DNA of 64,000 nt from Candidatus Latescibacterota bacterium (GTDB lineage: Bacteria; Latescibacterota; UBA2968; UBA8231), in contig JAJEFJ010000054.1 in assembly GCA_022820485.1 (NCBI GenBank), positions 107,815 through 171,814 of the forward strand. The letters are read 5' to 3'. The stretch's first letter is position 1. Each line of letters opens with the position of its first letter. The notes beneath the pieces are model-generated. The model was not told the origin of the DNA and ran no database searches. It saw only the letters and a program-made list of their open reading frames with translations. Shown here in pieces: positions 1-8,962 of this stretch. Made by a program: the position numbers and the translations under genes.

Positions 1-600
1 TAACTCTGGCCCCATAGACTGACATGCTATTGGGGTAGATCGTTCGTTGGATGAAAAACCTCCCATAGACTGATATACACGACGGCTCTTAGCTATTTTA
101 GTACTCAAGGCATAGGGAGAGAAAAACCAAGAGTTTGCCAGATCTTGGCCTTGAAACATAACTCTGAAAGTTCGCACTGAAGGATTCAAAAAAGAAAAGG
201 GAATTTGCTGCGTAGAGTGAGAATCTTCCTGTGGGATGCCTGTTTCAATTACGAACTGATCTGAACCGTCTCTCGGACCTATCGAGAGGAAGGCTCCCTG
301 AGAAGCGTCCCGTCCGTGGAATATGCCTTCCAAATAAGGACCGACTTGCTCTTGGCCGGTTCCGTCGGTAAGTGCAGCTACTTCTTCATGGCTTTCCAAG
401 ACGCTGGCCAGAGCGCGATAATAACCCCGCGCCGCATAGACTCGGACGGCGTCTAAAACAGTCGTCTTGCCGACGCTGTTCTTGCCCGCCAACAGCGTCA
501 CGCGGCCCAATCGCTCAATGGAAAGCTCCTTGATTCCCCGGAACCCTTTTATCGACAGGCTTGGAAGATGCAGGCGGTCGTCGAGTCGTTTTTGGGACAT
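1..600 (-). CDS. AAA-family ATPase, C-terminus beyond window edge
   Basis: This minus-strand frame opens with ATG at 600 and has no stop down to base 1, so at least 200 residues are present and the C-terminus lies outside. Residues 15-34 (SIKGFRGIKELSIERLGRV) match the start of AAA_15/AAA_21 (OLD/SMC-like) ATPases. Walker A, GKNSVGKTT, sits at residues 39-47, so ATP binding is well supported. The gene follows the large restriction-methylase on the same strand after an 82-bp gap and is probably co-transcribed with it. Seen: the Walker A motif and the position. Inferred: a role in the same defence locus. An OLD-type nuclease (TOPRIM) domain could follow but cannot be seen, so the exact family stays open. 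Confidence 0.8.
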   Translation of the reverse strand, partial: MSQKRLDDRLHLPSLSIKGFRGIKELSIERLGRVTLLAGKNSVGKTTVLDAVRVYAARGYYRALASVLESHEEVAALTDGTGQEQVGPYLEGIFHGRDASQGAFLSIGPRDGSDQFVIETGIPQEDSHSTQQIPFSFLNPSVRTFRVMFQGQDLANSWFFSPYALSTKIAKSRRVYQSMGGFSSNERSTPIACQSMGPEL

Positions 601-682
601 AGCGTTAGCACCTTCTTTCGAGGGCGAAAGTCTTTAACTGACGAAATGTACCGCTGAATCTTGAACTAAGTCAATGAATCAT

Positions 683-3600
683 CTACACCGTCACCCTCGT
701 CTCCGTATCTCCCGCCGCCAGCGCATTCATATACGCCAGCGTCATATCGCGGGTGCGGTATGTTCCGAAGGCGGCTTCGTCTTCGCGGCGGACGATGGGG
801 AAGGTGTCGAGGATGTATTCGGCGTCGTCCCGCGACAGGCCGTAGAGGTGGAAGTAGAGCGCGTCGAGGCGGGCGCGGAGGTGGCGGCGTTCCTCTTCGT
901 CCCAGATGAAGGGGTCGCCGTCGTAGCCGAGGTCGCGAGCGAAGGGGGCCATGTCGTGGGCGGTGTACGTGAGGCGGAGGACGTGGTCGCGGACGAGGGC
1001 ACGGGCGGTCGTCTCGCCGAAGGAGCGGTCGTAGTCGGCGGGGGCGATGACGGGGAGTTGTTCAAGCATATACAGCTTTATGTGAGTTGCTTGTACTTTT
1101 TGACGAGCGATGTAGTCCAAACAAAAGCTGTTCAGATTGGCAAGAATACACGCCACGTCGGAAGCGTTAAATCGGTCGTTGAGTGGCAAGAGGACAGGCA
1201 ATGTATCGATACACCCTACCTGTGGAACGACAGTGGCAATCATCGTGCGAACATTGGTTGACGCAGTAATTTCTTTGAAAGCCAAGAAGTAGTGCAAACT
1301 CTGAGTATGGGCATTTACCCGCTGGTTAATCCAATGTAGAGGACGAGGTGAGAAATTCGGGTCACGGTGTTCGTCATCAAGGGTTCTGTCCGGCTGCCCT
1401 GGTCGGAACAGATTCCCTGTCTGGTTGGTAATGCCGGCAGCGCGATGATCGAACGCCTGCACCATCTTACCCTCATACATCGGCAGGTAGATATCCTCGC
1501 CTTTCTTCCAGCGATTGCCCTCGACGGGATAGCATCCCTCGGCTTCAAGTTGCGCCACGGTTCGGAAGTGGTCCGAATCTTTCTTCGAGTGAAACAGTCC
1601 CTGTCGATACCGAACTGGCCACACCTTGCGCTCTTTACTCCCAGATCGATCCACCAGCACCGGATGCTGCTCGTAGATGCGTCGCGTAATCTCCGCGTCT
1701 TTCCGACTGCGAAACACGGGCGCGGTGCCAGTATTCGGATTCACGCGGGCGAAGTCTTTCGGTGTCAATGGGAAGCAGCGGTCCTCATCATGAACCGTTT
1801 TTGTATCATGCAGGAAAAAGGCGCATTCGGCTTGGTCGAATCGTCGTTCCTCACCGCCCAAGATGAGAGCGCAGAATTTGAAAGAAGCGTGAACGTCCTT
1901 GAAGAAAATTTTCTTGTTCTCAAAATCAAACAAGCCTCCCACCCGTCCGCTGGTCGAAACGGATTGGAAGAACCGGGCCGCTGTCTTATCGGCGTAAATG
2001 CCCGACGGCGTCAACAGTCCGACAAAACCATCCGGCTTAATCAGGCTCATAGATCGCTCGACGAACAACGAATACAAATTGATATCGCCGCCGCTGAGCA
2101 ACGGATAATCGCCACCCGAGCGCACCACTTGACTCAGGCTCTCGGCCTGCGCCTTAGCCGCGTCAAACTCGGCCGCAAGAGACGCTCCCTGATCGCGCAA
2201 CTGCTGAATGCCTTTTCGCCGCGCCGCTGCCGTCGGTGCCAGAGCGAGTTCTCGGTCGCGAGTTGCAAACCACTCGACCTCTTGCAGCTTGATTCGGTCC
2301 CACGGCGGGTTGCCAATAACCGCGTCAAATCCACCTTGCGGACGGCTTTCTTGCCACCGATGCCACACCCCCGGAAAGGCCACCTCCCAATGCAAGAAGT
2401 CCTCGTGATTGGCAATGGACGTGGCCTTGTGCCATAGCTCGGAAAAATCGGAAATGTTCTCCGCTGGCCCTTGTGCCAAAAGTTCGTAAGCATTCGCCGT
2501 ATGCTGACCGAGCGTCCTAACCAGCGGCTCTTCAAATTCAGCGCGTTCGTCCCTCTTCATGCCCGCCGTCAGCCAACGCCAGCCACACAAAAAGTCGAGC
2601 AAGCCGCGTAGATCGGCGGTCGTCTCCTCCACCCCGTCGAACAACTCCGCCGACTCCTTCACCTCCGCCACGTCCGCGTCGGACATCTCCTCAATACGCT
2701 GCATCCCGTCGGTAGCTGTCTCTGCCCCGGCAATGGCGCTACTGGCAAACATCCCGCCGAGCCGGTGTAATTCATCGGTAGCATCCCGCACCCGCAGGCC
2801 AACCAGCGAGTCGCCGCAACGCAAATGGTGATCGAGAAAGGACAGCGGCGCGCCCACCGTAAAACTGTGCAGCCACAGCGACACCTTAGCCAACTCGACC
2901 GTCAGCCGATTCTTGTCCACCCCGTAAATGCAGCGCTTGAGTACCATACGGCGGATAATGGCTTGGTCGGTAAGCTGCGCCTCGTCCAAGACCCATTTCG
3001 ATTCGTTGGCCCGTTTGCGAATGTCATCCCGAATCGCCGCCACGCGCCCCACCAGCGGCGACGCGTACTCACCGTCCAGCCACTCCGGAACCGAGGGGAC
3101 GCGCTCGATTAACTCGGCGATATAGTCCGACAGAAAATCCACGGCGGTGACGAGGAAGTGCCCACTGCCCATCGCCGGATCCAAAACTTTGAGGTCTAGT
3201 ACGGCCTCTGCCGGATCGAGTTGCTCAAGCTCCTCCCGCCGTTCTTGCTTGGATCGACGGTCGCTTTTGAGCGCGTCAGCCTTGTCCACAAAGGCTTGTA
3301 GCCGCTCTTCGGCCAGCGGCTTCAAGGTCCGCTCGACAATCAAATCGACGAGTTCCTGAGAGGTATAAAAACTGCCGCTGTCCTTGCGGGCATACGGATT
3401 GGGACGAATGGAAATGTTGCCGTCGTCATCGCGCACCGGCTCGCGCTCCAGCAGCCGCTCGTAGATTGAGCCAAGCTGCTGCACCGACATGTCGCGGTAG
3501 TTGACAAAGCGGCGCATGCCCTGCGAATCCTCGGCGTGGCTCAGGTCGTAGATGATGGGCGCAATTTCTTCATCGGCCAGCCGGACCGTTTCCAACAATG

Positions 3601-4840
3601 GCGCAGCTTCCACCGCAAACAGCCCGCCATTGTACGGCGGCAAACCAATAGACTCGTCGCCCTTGTCGATGAGCTTAAATAACGTCGTCAGATGGTCGTA
3701 ATAATTGGTGGCAATCGCCGAGTACGTATCGTCAGCCGCCATCCTGCGTCCAATGTCATCGCGGACGGGCTTGCGCAAACCATAGTCGTCGTATCGCTCA
3801 TCGTTGACCGGCAATAGCCCCCGATCCTCGGCATAGAGCACAAACAGCAGCCGATAGAGAAAGATCAATGCCGCATCCCGGCTCGCGACGAGGCTTTCCT
3901 CCGATTTCTGCACAAGCGCATTGACGAGATTAGGAAACACCCGCTCAAACACCACCCCCGACAGGTCCTGCGCGACCTGTTCCTCATAGCGCCGACCCTC
4001 AGCCAGCGCCTCTTCGAGAAACGTACTCGTGGCCCCATCTCGCAGCGTGAAGGATTCGCGGCGGAATAATAGATGAAAAACGCGGAGTTCATCTTCCTTG
4101 CCGGGCTGGAGCAGTTCGGCCAAGTCGGCTTCAAAGAAACCGCTGGCACGCGGCCGGGCACGATAGTCGTAGAGCCGCCAGACGCTGCCATTAGTGAGAA
4201 TGCCCCAGCGAATGCGCCCCTCCGACTCGATCTCAGCCGTCGCCAAATATCGGAGAATCTGACCATGCGGCGTCCCACGCTGCGCCCGATCCTTCCGGTC
4301 CCGGCTGTCGAGCGCAAGCCCAAAGCGCTTACTCTCTTCAACTACTGTAGCGTACTGGAAGGGATTCCCGTCCCGCGCCTTCGAGTCGGCGTCAGCAAAA
4401 AGCAGATGATCGGGAATGTCCTCATGGCCGGCGGCGCTTGGCTGAGGTATGTACTCGGTCCATCCCAATAGCTCCAGAATCGGACGAATCAGCTCCTCCT
4501 CCGTGCGAGCTTCATTGGGATTTTGGGAACGGCTGAGGGCGTCGTGATGTCGGGCAACGCCGTCCCTGAACGCGGCAAACGCCTCTGGCTGGTCAAGAGA
4601 CGCTTGCCACTCGGGCGTGGCCTTTATGCCGTCGGTGAGGAAGTAGTGGGTGAATAGCTGGCCGGTCATATTGAGAGAAAGCGTTGACTTGTTGGTCTTC
4701 GCAGTTTTGAGCCGCTTTTCACGCGCCTTGGTGCCACGATTGATCGCGCTTGGATCCGGTGCGTTTTCTCGCATATACTCTTGATAATCAAACTCTTTCT
4801 CGTATGGAGTATTCATCAAGCCGCTTTCCTTCTCCGCCAT
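683..4840 (-). CDS. Eco57I-type restriction-modification enzyme (fused nuclease and DNA adenine methylase)
   Basis: The 1385-residue protein has the single-chain type IIG-like plan. A PD-(D/E)xK-like nuclease region lies near residues 135-190 (PDHLLFAD ... VVEESKRFG). The SAM-binding motif DPAMGSGHF is near residue 555, and the adenine-methylase catalytic motif NPPW near residue 844. A target-recognition-like C-terminal region follows. It should cut and methylate DNA at one site. The start is uncertain: ATG 4840 has a weak ribosome site, while ATG 4816 has a good one (AGAAGGAAAG). The region around the start contains a 64-bp duplicated coding segment, so the N-terminus has been rearranged. 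The AAA ATPase gene lies directly downstream. BREX PglX is a relative, but no other BREX genes are visible. Confidence 0.85.
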   Translation of the reverse strand: MAEKESGLMNTPYEKEFDYQEYMRENAPDPSAINRGTKAREKRLKTAKTNKSTLSLNMTGQLFTHYFLTDGIKATPEWQASLDQPEAFAAFRDGVARHHDALSRSQNPNEARTEEELIRPILELLGWTEYIPQPSAAGHEDIPDHLLFADADSKARDGNPFQYATVVEESKRFGLALDSRDRKDRAQRGTPHGQILRYLATAEIESEGRIRWGILTNGSVWRLYDYRARPRASGFFEADLAELLQPGKEDELRVFHLLFRRESFTLRDGATSTFLEEALAEGRRYEEQVAQDLSGVVFERVFPNLVNALVQKSEESLVASRDAALIFLYRLLFVLYAEDRGLLPVNDERYDDYGLRKPVRDDIGRRMAADDTYSAIATNYYDHLTTLFKLIDKGDESIGLPPYNGGLFAVEAAPLLETVRLADEEIAPIIYDLSHAEDSQGMRRFVNYRDMSVQQLGSIYERLLEREPVRDDDGNISIRPNPYARKDSGSFYTSQELVDLIVERTLKPLAEERLQAFVDKADALKSDRRSKQERREELEQLDPAEAVLDLKVLDPAMGSGHFLVTAVDFLSDYIAELIERVPSVPEWLDGEYASPLVGRVAAIRDDIRKRANESKWVLDEAQLTDQAIIRRMVLKRCIYGVDKNRLTVELAKVSLWLHSFTVGAPLSFLDHHLRCGDSLVGLRVRDATDELHRLGGMFASSAIAGAETATDGMQRIEEMSDADVAEVKESAELFDGVEETTADLRGLLDFLCGWRWLTAGMKRDERAEFEEPLVRTLGQHTANAYELLAQGPAENISDFSELWHKATSIANHEDFLHWEVAFPGVWHRWQESRPQGGFDAVIGNPPWDRIKLQEVEWFATRDRELALAPTAAARRKGIQQLRDQGASLAAEFDAAKAQAESLSQVVRSGGDYPLLSGGDINLYSLFVERSMSLIKPDGFVGLLTPSGIYADKTAARFFQSVSTSGRVGGLFDFENKKIFFKDVHASFKFCALILGGEERRFDQAECAFFLHDTKTVHDEDRCFPLTPKDFARVNPNTGTAPVFRSRKDAEITRRIYEQHPVLVDRSGSKERKVWPVRYRQGLFHSKKDSDHFRTVAQLEAEGCYPVEGNRWKKGEDIYLPMYEGKMVQAFDHRAAGITNQTGNLFRPGQPDRTLDDEHRDPNFSPRPLHWINQRVNAHTQSLHYFLAFKEITASTNVRTMIATVVPQVGCIDTLPVLLPLNDRFNASDVACILANLNSFCLDYIARQKVQATHIKLYMLEQLPVIAPADYDRSFGETTARALVRDHVLRLTYTAHDMAPFARDLGYDGDPFIWDEEERRHLRARLDALYFHLYGLSRDDAEYILDTFPIVRREDEAAFGTYRTRDMTLAYMNALAAGDTETRVTV

Positions 4841-4911
4841 AGCGGCCTTGAACCGCTCTTCACGCGCCTTGGTGCCACGATTGATCGTGCTTGGATCCGG
4901 TGCGTTTTCTC
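4707..4911. repeat. 64-bp direct repeat at the restriction-methylase N-terminus
   Basis: Positions 4707-4770 and 4848-4911 are the same 64 bases with three mismatches. On the minus strand both are in the same frame and encode ENAPDPS-T/A-INRGTKARE. In the outer copy a TGA stop stands just before the peptide, so it is a stranded fragment of the same coding sequence. This points to a partial tandem duplication about 141 bp long, with its outer junction against the Nramp-like gene's 3' side. Confidence 0.9.
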
Positions 4912-4937
4912 AACAGCTCCCAGTTTTTACATTGCCG

Positions 4938-6275
4938 CTAGTGCCCCGACAGCTTAAACAGATTGACCGCCGTAAAGTTGATGATGGCCCAGATCGTAAA
5001 CAGCAGCGCCAACTCGGTCCACAGCGACATCCGCTCGTCTTTGGGCACCCGCATCGCTAGATGCAGCACCGCGTAGGCCATTGGGATCAGCAGCAGATTG
5101 TTGGCATTGGCCCCTTTGAGCACAAAGTCGAGGGTGCGCGGGTCGAACAATATGAACAGCAGCCAGCCAAACGGGAAGGCGATCTGGAAAATGCGGATCC
5201 AGCGGCGGTAGCCATCTTCTTCGGCCAGCGCACTCACCTTTAGTTGCCGCAGAAAGTCAGCGCCAATCCGCCCTGAAGAAGCGGCGAAGACCAGCAGCGT
5301 GGAAAAGAGCGTGCAAAACCCCCCGAACATGAAGATATAGTACGCCCAGCCGCCGATGCTCTCGGTAAAAATTAGCGAGACTTGCTCGACCACCTTCATC
5401 CCTTCGGGCAAGACTTGTAGCTGATTGAGCACTGACGCGCCCAGCAGGTAATACGCGCACGTGACCACCAGCGCGATCCCCGTGCACACACCCGCATCCG
5501 TGATCAAGACCTGCATCCAACCCCGGTAGCGCGCCTGCCATTCCGGGCTATCGTCTTTTGGCCCGACAAAATCCGGGTAGCCTTTCTCCACGATCCAATA
5601 GGGATACATAAAAAGCTCGACCGCGGTCGCGCCGACCGATCCCATCACCGCCAACGCCACAAACGCGCCTTCGGCAGGCATGGCAAAGCGGAAGCCCGAG
5701 GCGATTTGCTCGCTGCTGATTGCATAGCCCGTCCCTTGCAGTGCGAGCACCGAGCCGACTACTACCAAGCTGAAGGTCGCCACCAGCACGGAAACCATTT
5801 TCTCCAAGTCGCCGTATAGCCCCCGCCAGAGCAAAACCGACATGGCGAGGAAAATGACTACCGCCCACACTTGTTCGGATGCAAAGGGAAAAACCGTGAC
5901 CATCAGCCCGGCCACCGACCCCAAGATGCCGATGACGGCCACCGTCACCGAGAAGTAGCCCACCACGCAGAGCCACGCGATCCACGAGGTGCCGCGCCAG
6001 CGCGTGCCCGGCACTTGGTCGAGGATTTGCACGGTACTGCTCTTGCGCAACAGGCACTGCCGACCCAATTCGAGTTGAATTACAAACTTGACCAAACAGG
6101 CCAAGATCACGCCCCAGAGAAAGACAAATCCAACCTCGGCCCCCATCCGCGTCGTCACCAACAACTCCCCCGAGCCAACCACCGACCCCGAGACAACGAC
6201 GCCGGGGCCGATATTGCGTAAGAGGCCGCCAAAGTGAGTCGGGGCCTCGCGGATACTGCTTTGTGCGCTGTCCAT
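4938..6275 (-). CDS. Nramp-related divalent metal transporter, divergent metal site
   Basis: A roughly 445-residue integral membrane protein with about 11 hydrophobic segments. The N-terminal GPG turn followed by a membrane helix is typical of Nramp (SLC11) carriers. The TM1 metal-binding DPGN motif is replaced by GSGE (in SVVGSGELL), and the TM6 MPH motif reads MYPYW. The substrate may therefore not be Mn2+/Fe2+, since Nramp relatives with altered motifs can carry other substrates. ATG 6275 is preferred over the longer open frame from 6323 because GGAGTACACGT directly precedes it. It lies just after a sugar-phosphate-isomerase-like gene on the same strand, so a joint role in substrate uptake is possible. 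Confidence 0.75.
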   Translation of the reverse strand: MDSAQSSIREAPTHFGGLLRNIGPGVVVSGSVVGSGELLVTTRMGAEVGFVFLWGVILACLVKFVIQLELGRQCLLRKSSTVQILDQVPGTRWRGTSWIAWLCVVGYFSVTVAVIGILGSVAGLMVTVFPFASEQVWAVVIFLAMSVLLWRGLYGDLEKMVSVLVATFSLVVVGSVLALQGTGYAISSEQIASGFRFAMPAEGAFVALAVMGSVGATAVELFMYPYWIVEKGYPDFVGPKDDSPEWQARYRGWMQVLITDAGVCTGIALVVTCAYYLLGASVLNQLQVLPEGMKVVEQVSLIFTESIGGWAYYIFMFGGFCTLFSTLLVFAASSGRIGADFLRQLKVSALAEEDGYRRWIRIFQIAFPFGWLLFILFDPRTLDFVLKGANANNLLLIPMAYAVLHLAMRVPKDERMSLWTELALLFTIWAIINFTAVNLFKLSGH

Positions 6276-6362
6276 ACGTGTACTCCGTTTTGTCGTCTGG
6301 GGACGCGGGCAAGACACCCGCAAAAGCGGTTTTAAGATAGGAACTTACTAACCATTGGCCAC

Positions 6363-7181
6363 TCAAAAACCAGCCACAATCCCCCGCAGCCCCTCGGCAT
6401 ATTGCCCAAGTACCGCATCGGCTCGATCCCCCCTGCCGCGCTTATGGATCACTTCCACCGAGCAATACCCATCAAACCCAGCCTCAGCAAGTAAACGCAG
6501 CGGCTCGGCGTGATCGAATACGCCAGCACCCAGCACGTCGCTGACCTGCAACCTACCATCGACGATCATCCCATCGTGGGCGTGGATGTGGCGCGTGTGT
6601 GCGCCTAGCATCTGGAAGCTCTCGGCTGGCTCTTCCAGCACCCGCTGCGTGTGCATAAAATCCCACAGCACCTGCAAATTCGGGTGCCCGGCCCGCTCGA
6701 CAACCGCGCGCACCGGTGCCGAGCAGCACCAATCGTCATGCGTTTCCAGCAGCAATGTCACACCGCGTTCAGCCGCCGCAGGCAACACCTGCGCAAAGCC
6801 CTCTACCACGTAATCGACGACCGCAGTCCACTCGCGGCCCCCGCCACGCTGACCGCCGAAAACCCGCACCAAACCACAGCCCAAATCAGCCGCTAGGTCG
6901 ATGTACTTTTTCAAGTCCTCCACGTGCCCGGCCCGCTCCGCCGCGTCGGGCACCGCCATCCGCGCCCCAGTCGCAATACAGCAGATTTCCAAGCCCTCGT
7001 CCTCCATCCGCCGGCGAATATCCCGCCGCTCTTGGGCCGCAAGCGCAGCCTCAATGCCGCAGGCGTGATCCCACTCGACTCGCGGCTCAAACCCCTGATA
7101 GCCGTGCCGCTTCATGCCAGCGACGACCTCGTCCAAGGTCCAGTCTGGACACGCGCTGCTCATAGTCGCCAATTTGATCAT
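6363..7181 (-). CDS. Sugar phosphate isomerase/epimerase family protein (xylose-isomerase-like TIM barrel)
   Basis: 272 residues, the usual length for the AP-endonuclease-2/xylose-isomerase-like family. The start MIKLATMSSACPDWTLDEVV and GYQGFEPRVEW give the first barrel strands. Metal-ligand type motifs LLETHDD, WDFMHT and HIHAHDG are in the expected order, and SVEVIHK lies near the C-terminus. The family isomerises or epimerises keto sugars and inositol derivatives; the true substrate cannot be read from sequence. It ends 88 bp before the Nramp-like transporter start, and both point the same way, so they are likely one operon. The promoter must lie in the 7182-7295 gap shared with divergent fbp. 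Confidence 0.85.
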   Translation of the reverse strand: MIKLATMSSACPDWTLDEVVAGMKRHGYQGFEPRVEWDHACGIEAALAAQERRDIRRRMEDEGLEICCIATGARMAVPDAAERAGHVEDLKKYIDLAADLGCGLVRVFGGQRGGGREWTAVVDYVVEGFAQVLPAAAERGVTLLLETHDDWCCSAPVRAVVERAGHPNLQVLWDFMHTQRVLEEPAESFQMLGAHTRHIHAHDGMIVDGRLQVSDVLGAGVFDHAEPLRLLAEAGFDGYCSVEVIHKRGRGDRADAVLGQYAEGLRGIVAGF

Positions 7182-7295
7182 AATCTCTCGTTCTCCTCAG
7201 TAGCGTTGCGAATGTAACGAATGGACAGGATAGATGGGATGGGATTGTTTTATCCCATCCCTTGTCAAACACCCTCAATTGATGCAAGGTCCCTC

Positions 7296-8285
7296 ATGCA
7301 AATCGGCACTACCCTCACTCGCTTCATCATCGAAGAAGAGCGGCAGCACCCCGAGGCCACCGGCGAATTCACCGGCCTGCTCACCGACCTAACCAGCGCG
7401 GCCAAAATCATCTCTCGCGACGTGAACAAGGCCGGTCTCGCCGAGGTAATGGGCATCACCGGCCGCACCAACGTCCACGGCGAAGAGGTGCAAAAACTCG
7501 ACGAGTTCGCCAATGCGCTCATCATCCGCACCACCGATCACACGGGCCAGCTTGCCGGCATGGCTTCCGAAGAGATGGACGACATTTACCCCATCCCGGA
7601 AAGACACCCGCGCGGCAACTACATCCTCGTCTTCGATCCGGTTGACGGCTCGTCCAATATAGACGTGAACGTCTCCATCGGCACCATCTTCTCCATCTAC
7701 CGCAATAAAAGCACCGACACCGTAACCCTCAGTGACTTCCTCCGCTGCGGCCGCGAGCAAGTCTGCGCCGGCTACATCATCTACGGCTCCAGCACCATGC
7801 TAGTCTATACCACCGGCAGCGGCAGCCACGGCTTTACCCTCGACCCAAGCCTCGGCGAATTCCTGCTCTCGCACGAGCACATCGAAATCCCCAAGAAAGG
7901 CCAGTACTACAGCGCCAACGAGGGCAATTATCCCAAATGGGACAAGCCAGTGCGCCACTTTGTCAAGCAACTCAAAGAAGGTCCGCAATCCTACTCGGCG
8001 CGCTACATCGGCTCGCTCGTGGCCGACTTCCACCGCAACCTGCTCAAGGGCGGCATCTTCCTCTACCCCGGCGACAGCAAGTCGCCCAACGGCAAGCTGC
8101 GCCTCTTGTACGAAGCAGCTCCCCTCGCCTTTGTAGTCGAACAAGCCGGCGGCGCGGCCTCCAACGGAACCCAGCCCATCATGGACTTGCAAGCCACCGA
8201 GCTACACCAGAGGACGCCGCTGTTCATCGGCAGCAGAGACGACGTGGCCACGCTGGAAAAATTCGTGCGCGGCGAGCGGGCGTGA
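7296..8285 (+). CDS. fbp: Class I fructose-1,6-bisphosphatase
   Basis: Hydrolyses fructose 1,6-bisphosphate to fructose 6-phosphate and phosphate in gluconeogenesis (cytosol). The 329-residue length matches the family. Signature stretches are visible: FDPVDGSSNIDVN (metal and phosphate site), SARYIGSLVADFHR (substrate binding) and KGGIFLYPGD. The frame opens earlier at 7221, but ATG 7296 gives the conserved start MQIGTTLTRFIIEE and is preceded by AAGG. The gene stands alone, divergent from the isomerase gene and convergent with the sigma-factor gene. Confidence 0.95.
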   Translation: MQIGTTLTRFIIEEERQHPEATGEFTGLLTDLTSAAKIISRDVNKAGLAEVMGITGRTNVHGEEVQKLDEFANALIIRTTDHTGQLAGMASEEMDDIYPIPERHPRGNYILVFDPVDGSSNIDVNVSIGTIFSIYRNKSTDTVTLSDFLRCGREQVCAGYIIYGSSTMLVYTTGSGSHGFTLDPSLGEFLLSHEHIEIPKKGQYYSANEGNYPKWDKPVRHFVKQLKEGPQSYSARYIGSLVADFHRNLLKGGIFLYPGDSKSPNGKLRLLYEAAPLAFVVEQAGGAASNGTQPIMDLQATELHQRTPLFIGSRDDVATLEKFVRGERA

Positions 8286-8362
8286 GCAGGCGACAGCGCG
8301 AGCCGAGAGCGTAAACATTGGGCGCCATAGACGGCGACCAACAGATCAGTCGGTCTTCAATA

Positions 8363-8962
8363 CTAGCGAGGCGTGCAGCCGGTCTCGCTTTGTAGCTTGG
8401 TGCTGCTGCGCGGCTCACAGTCGATCACTCCACCATGGCAATCGAGCGCAACGGCACAGCAACGCAGTATCGCCTGCTTCAGCTTGGAACGACCGCGTTG
8501 TATGCGAGATTTCATACCGGAAGTGGAAAGACCAAGGCGAGTTGCCGCTTCTGTTTGGTTGAGACCTGTGATGTCTGTGAGCAGCAGCGCTTCCGCATAA
8601 GGCTCCGGCAGGTTGCGGATAACAGGCGTCAGGCACGCGGCGATTTCCGCGGCGTTGCTCGCATCGCCGAACGCACTACCGTTCTGATCAATTTCTGCGG
8701 CATATTGCGTCAATGCCCGTGCCTCCGCAGCACGGCGACGATGGTGATCAGTGATCGCGTTGGCAGCAACGCGGAACACCCAAGCGGCCGGCTCATCAGC
8801 AACGGCGAGCCGATCCCGATGGCGGACGAGTAGCAGCAGGATGTCGCCTACAACGTCTTCTACTGCGCCCGCTTCGACGCGGCGACTCACATAGGCGCGC
8901 AAGCTCGCCTGAAAATCCCGCCAATTGTCGATTGGCGAGCTGGTCTGCGTCTCAGTACTCAT
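8363..8962 (-). CDS. ECF-type RNA polymerase sigma factor, SigZ-like
   Basis: 199 residues with sigma region 2 (DVVGDILLLLVRHRDRL ... AWVFRVAANAITDHHRR, residues 30-80) and region 4 (LPEPYAEALLLTDITGLNQTEAA, then a helix-turn-helix, residues 115-165). The C-terminal cysteine cluster CCAVALDCHGGVIDC resembles SigZ-type sigma factors. The first open codon is TTG 8968, but ATG 8962 overlaps the stop of the upstream gene as ATGA, so translation is probably coupled. No anti-sigma factor is adjacent. The coupling to an ArsI/CadI-like protein suggests control by metalloid or thiol stress, with the cysteine tail as a possible sensor (inference). Confidence 0.85.
   Translation of the reverse strand: MSTETQTSSPIDNWRDFQASLRAYVSRRVEAGAVEDVVGDILLLLVRHRDRLAVADEPAAWVFRVAANAITDHHRRRAAEARALTQYAAEIDQNGSAFGDASNAAEIAACLTPVIRNLPEPYAEALLLTDITGLNQTEAATRLGLSTSGMKSRIQRGRSKLKQAILRCCAVALDCHGGVIDCEPRSSTKLQSETGCTPR

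Noticed and set aside
674..1261. Open frame on the plus strand opposite the restriction-methylase C-terminus
   Set aside because: It lies fully within the long coding gene on the other strand, has a low-complexity Val/Glu/Gly-rich translation and no recognisable domain.
1367..2437. 356-codon plus-strand frame opposite the restriction-methylase
   Set aside because: It overlaps a gene with clear methylase motifs, and its translation shows no family resemblance. Such frames arise in G/C-rich genes.
683..4840. Calling the restriction-methylase a BREX PglX
   Set aside because: No pglZ, brxC, brxA/B or brxL gene is present, and the N-terminal nuclease-like motif fits a stand-alone type IIG enzyme better.
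5548..6366. Minus-strand frame overlapping the Nramp-like gene in another frame
   Set aside because: It is an alternative frame of the same region, with an Arg/Gly-rich translation and no membrane pattern.
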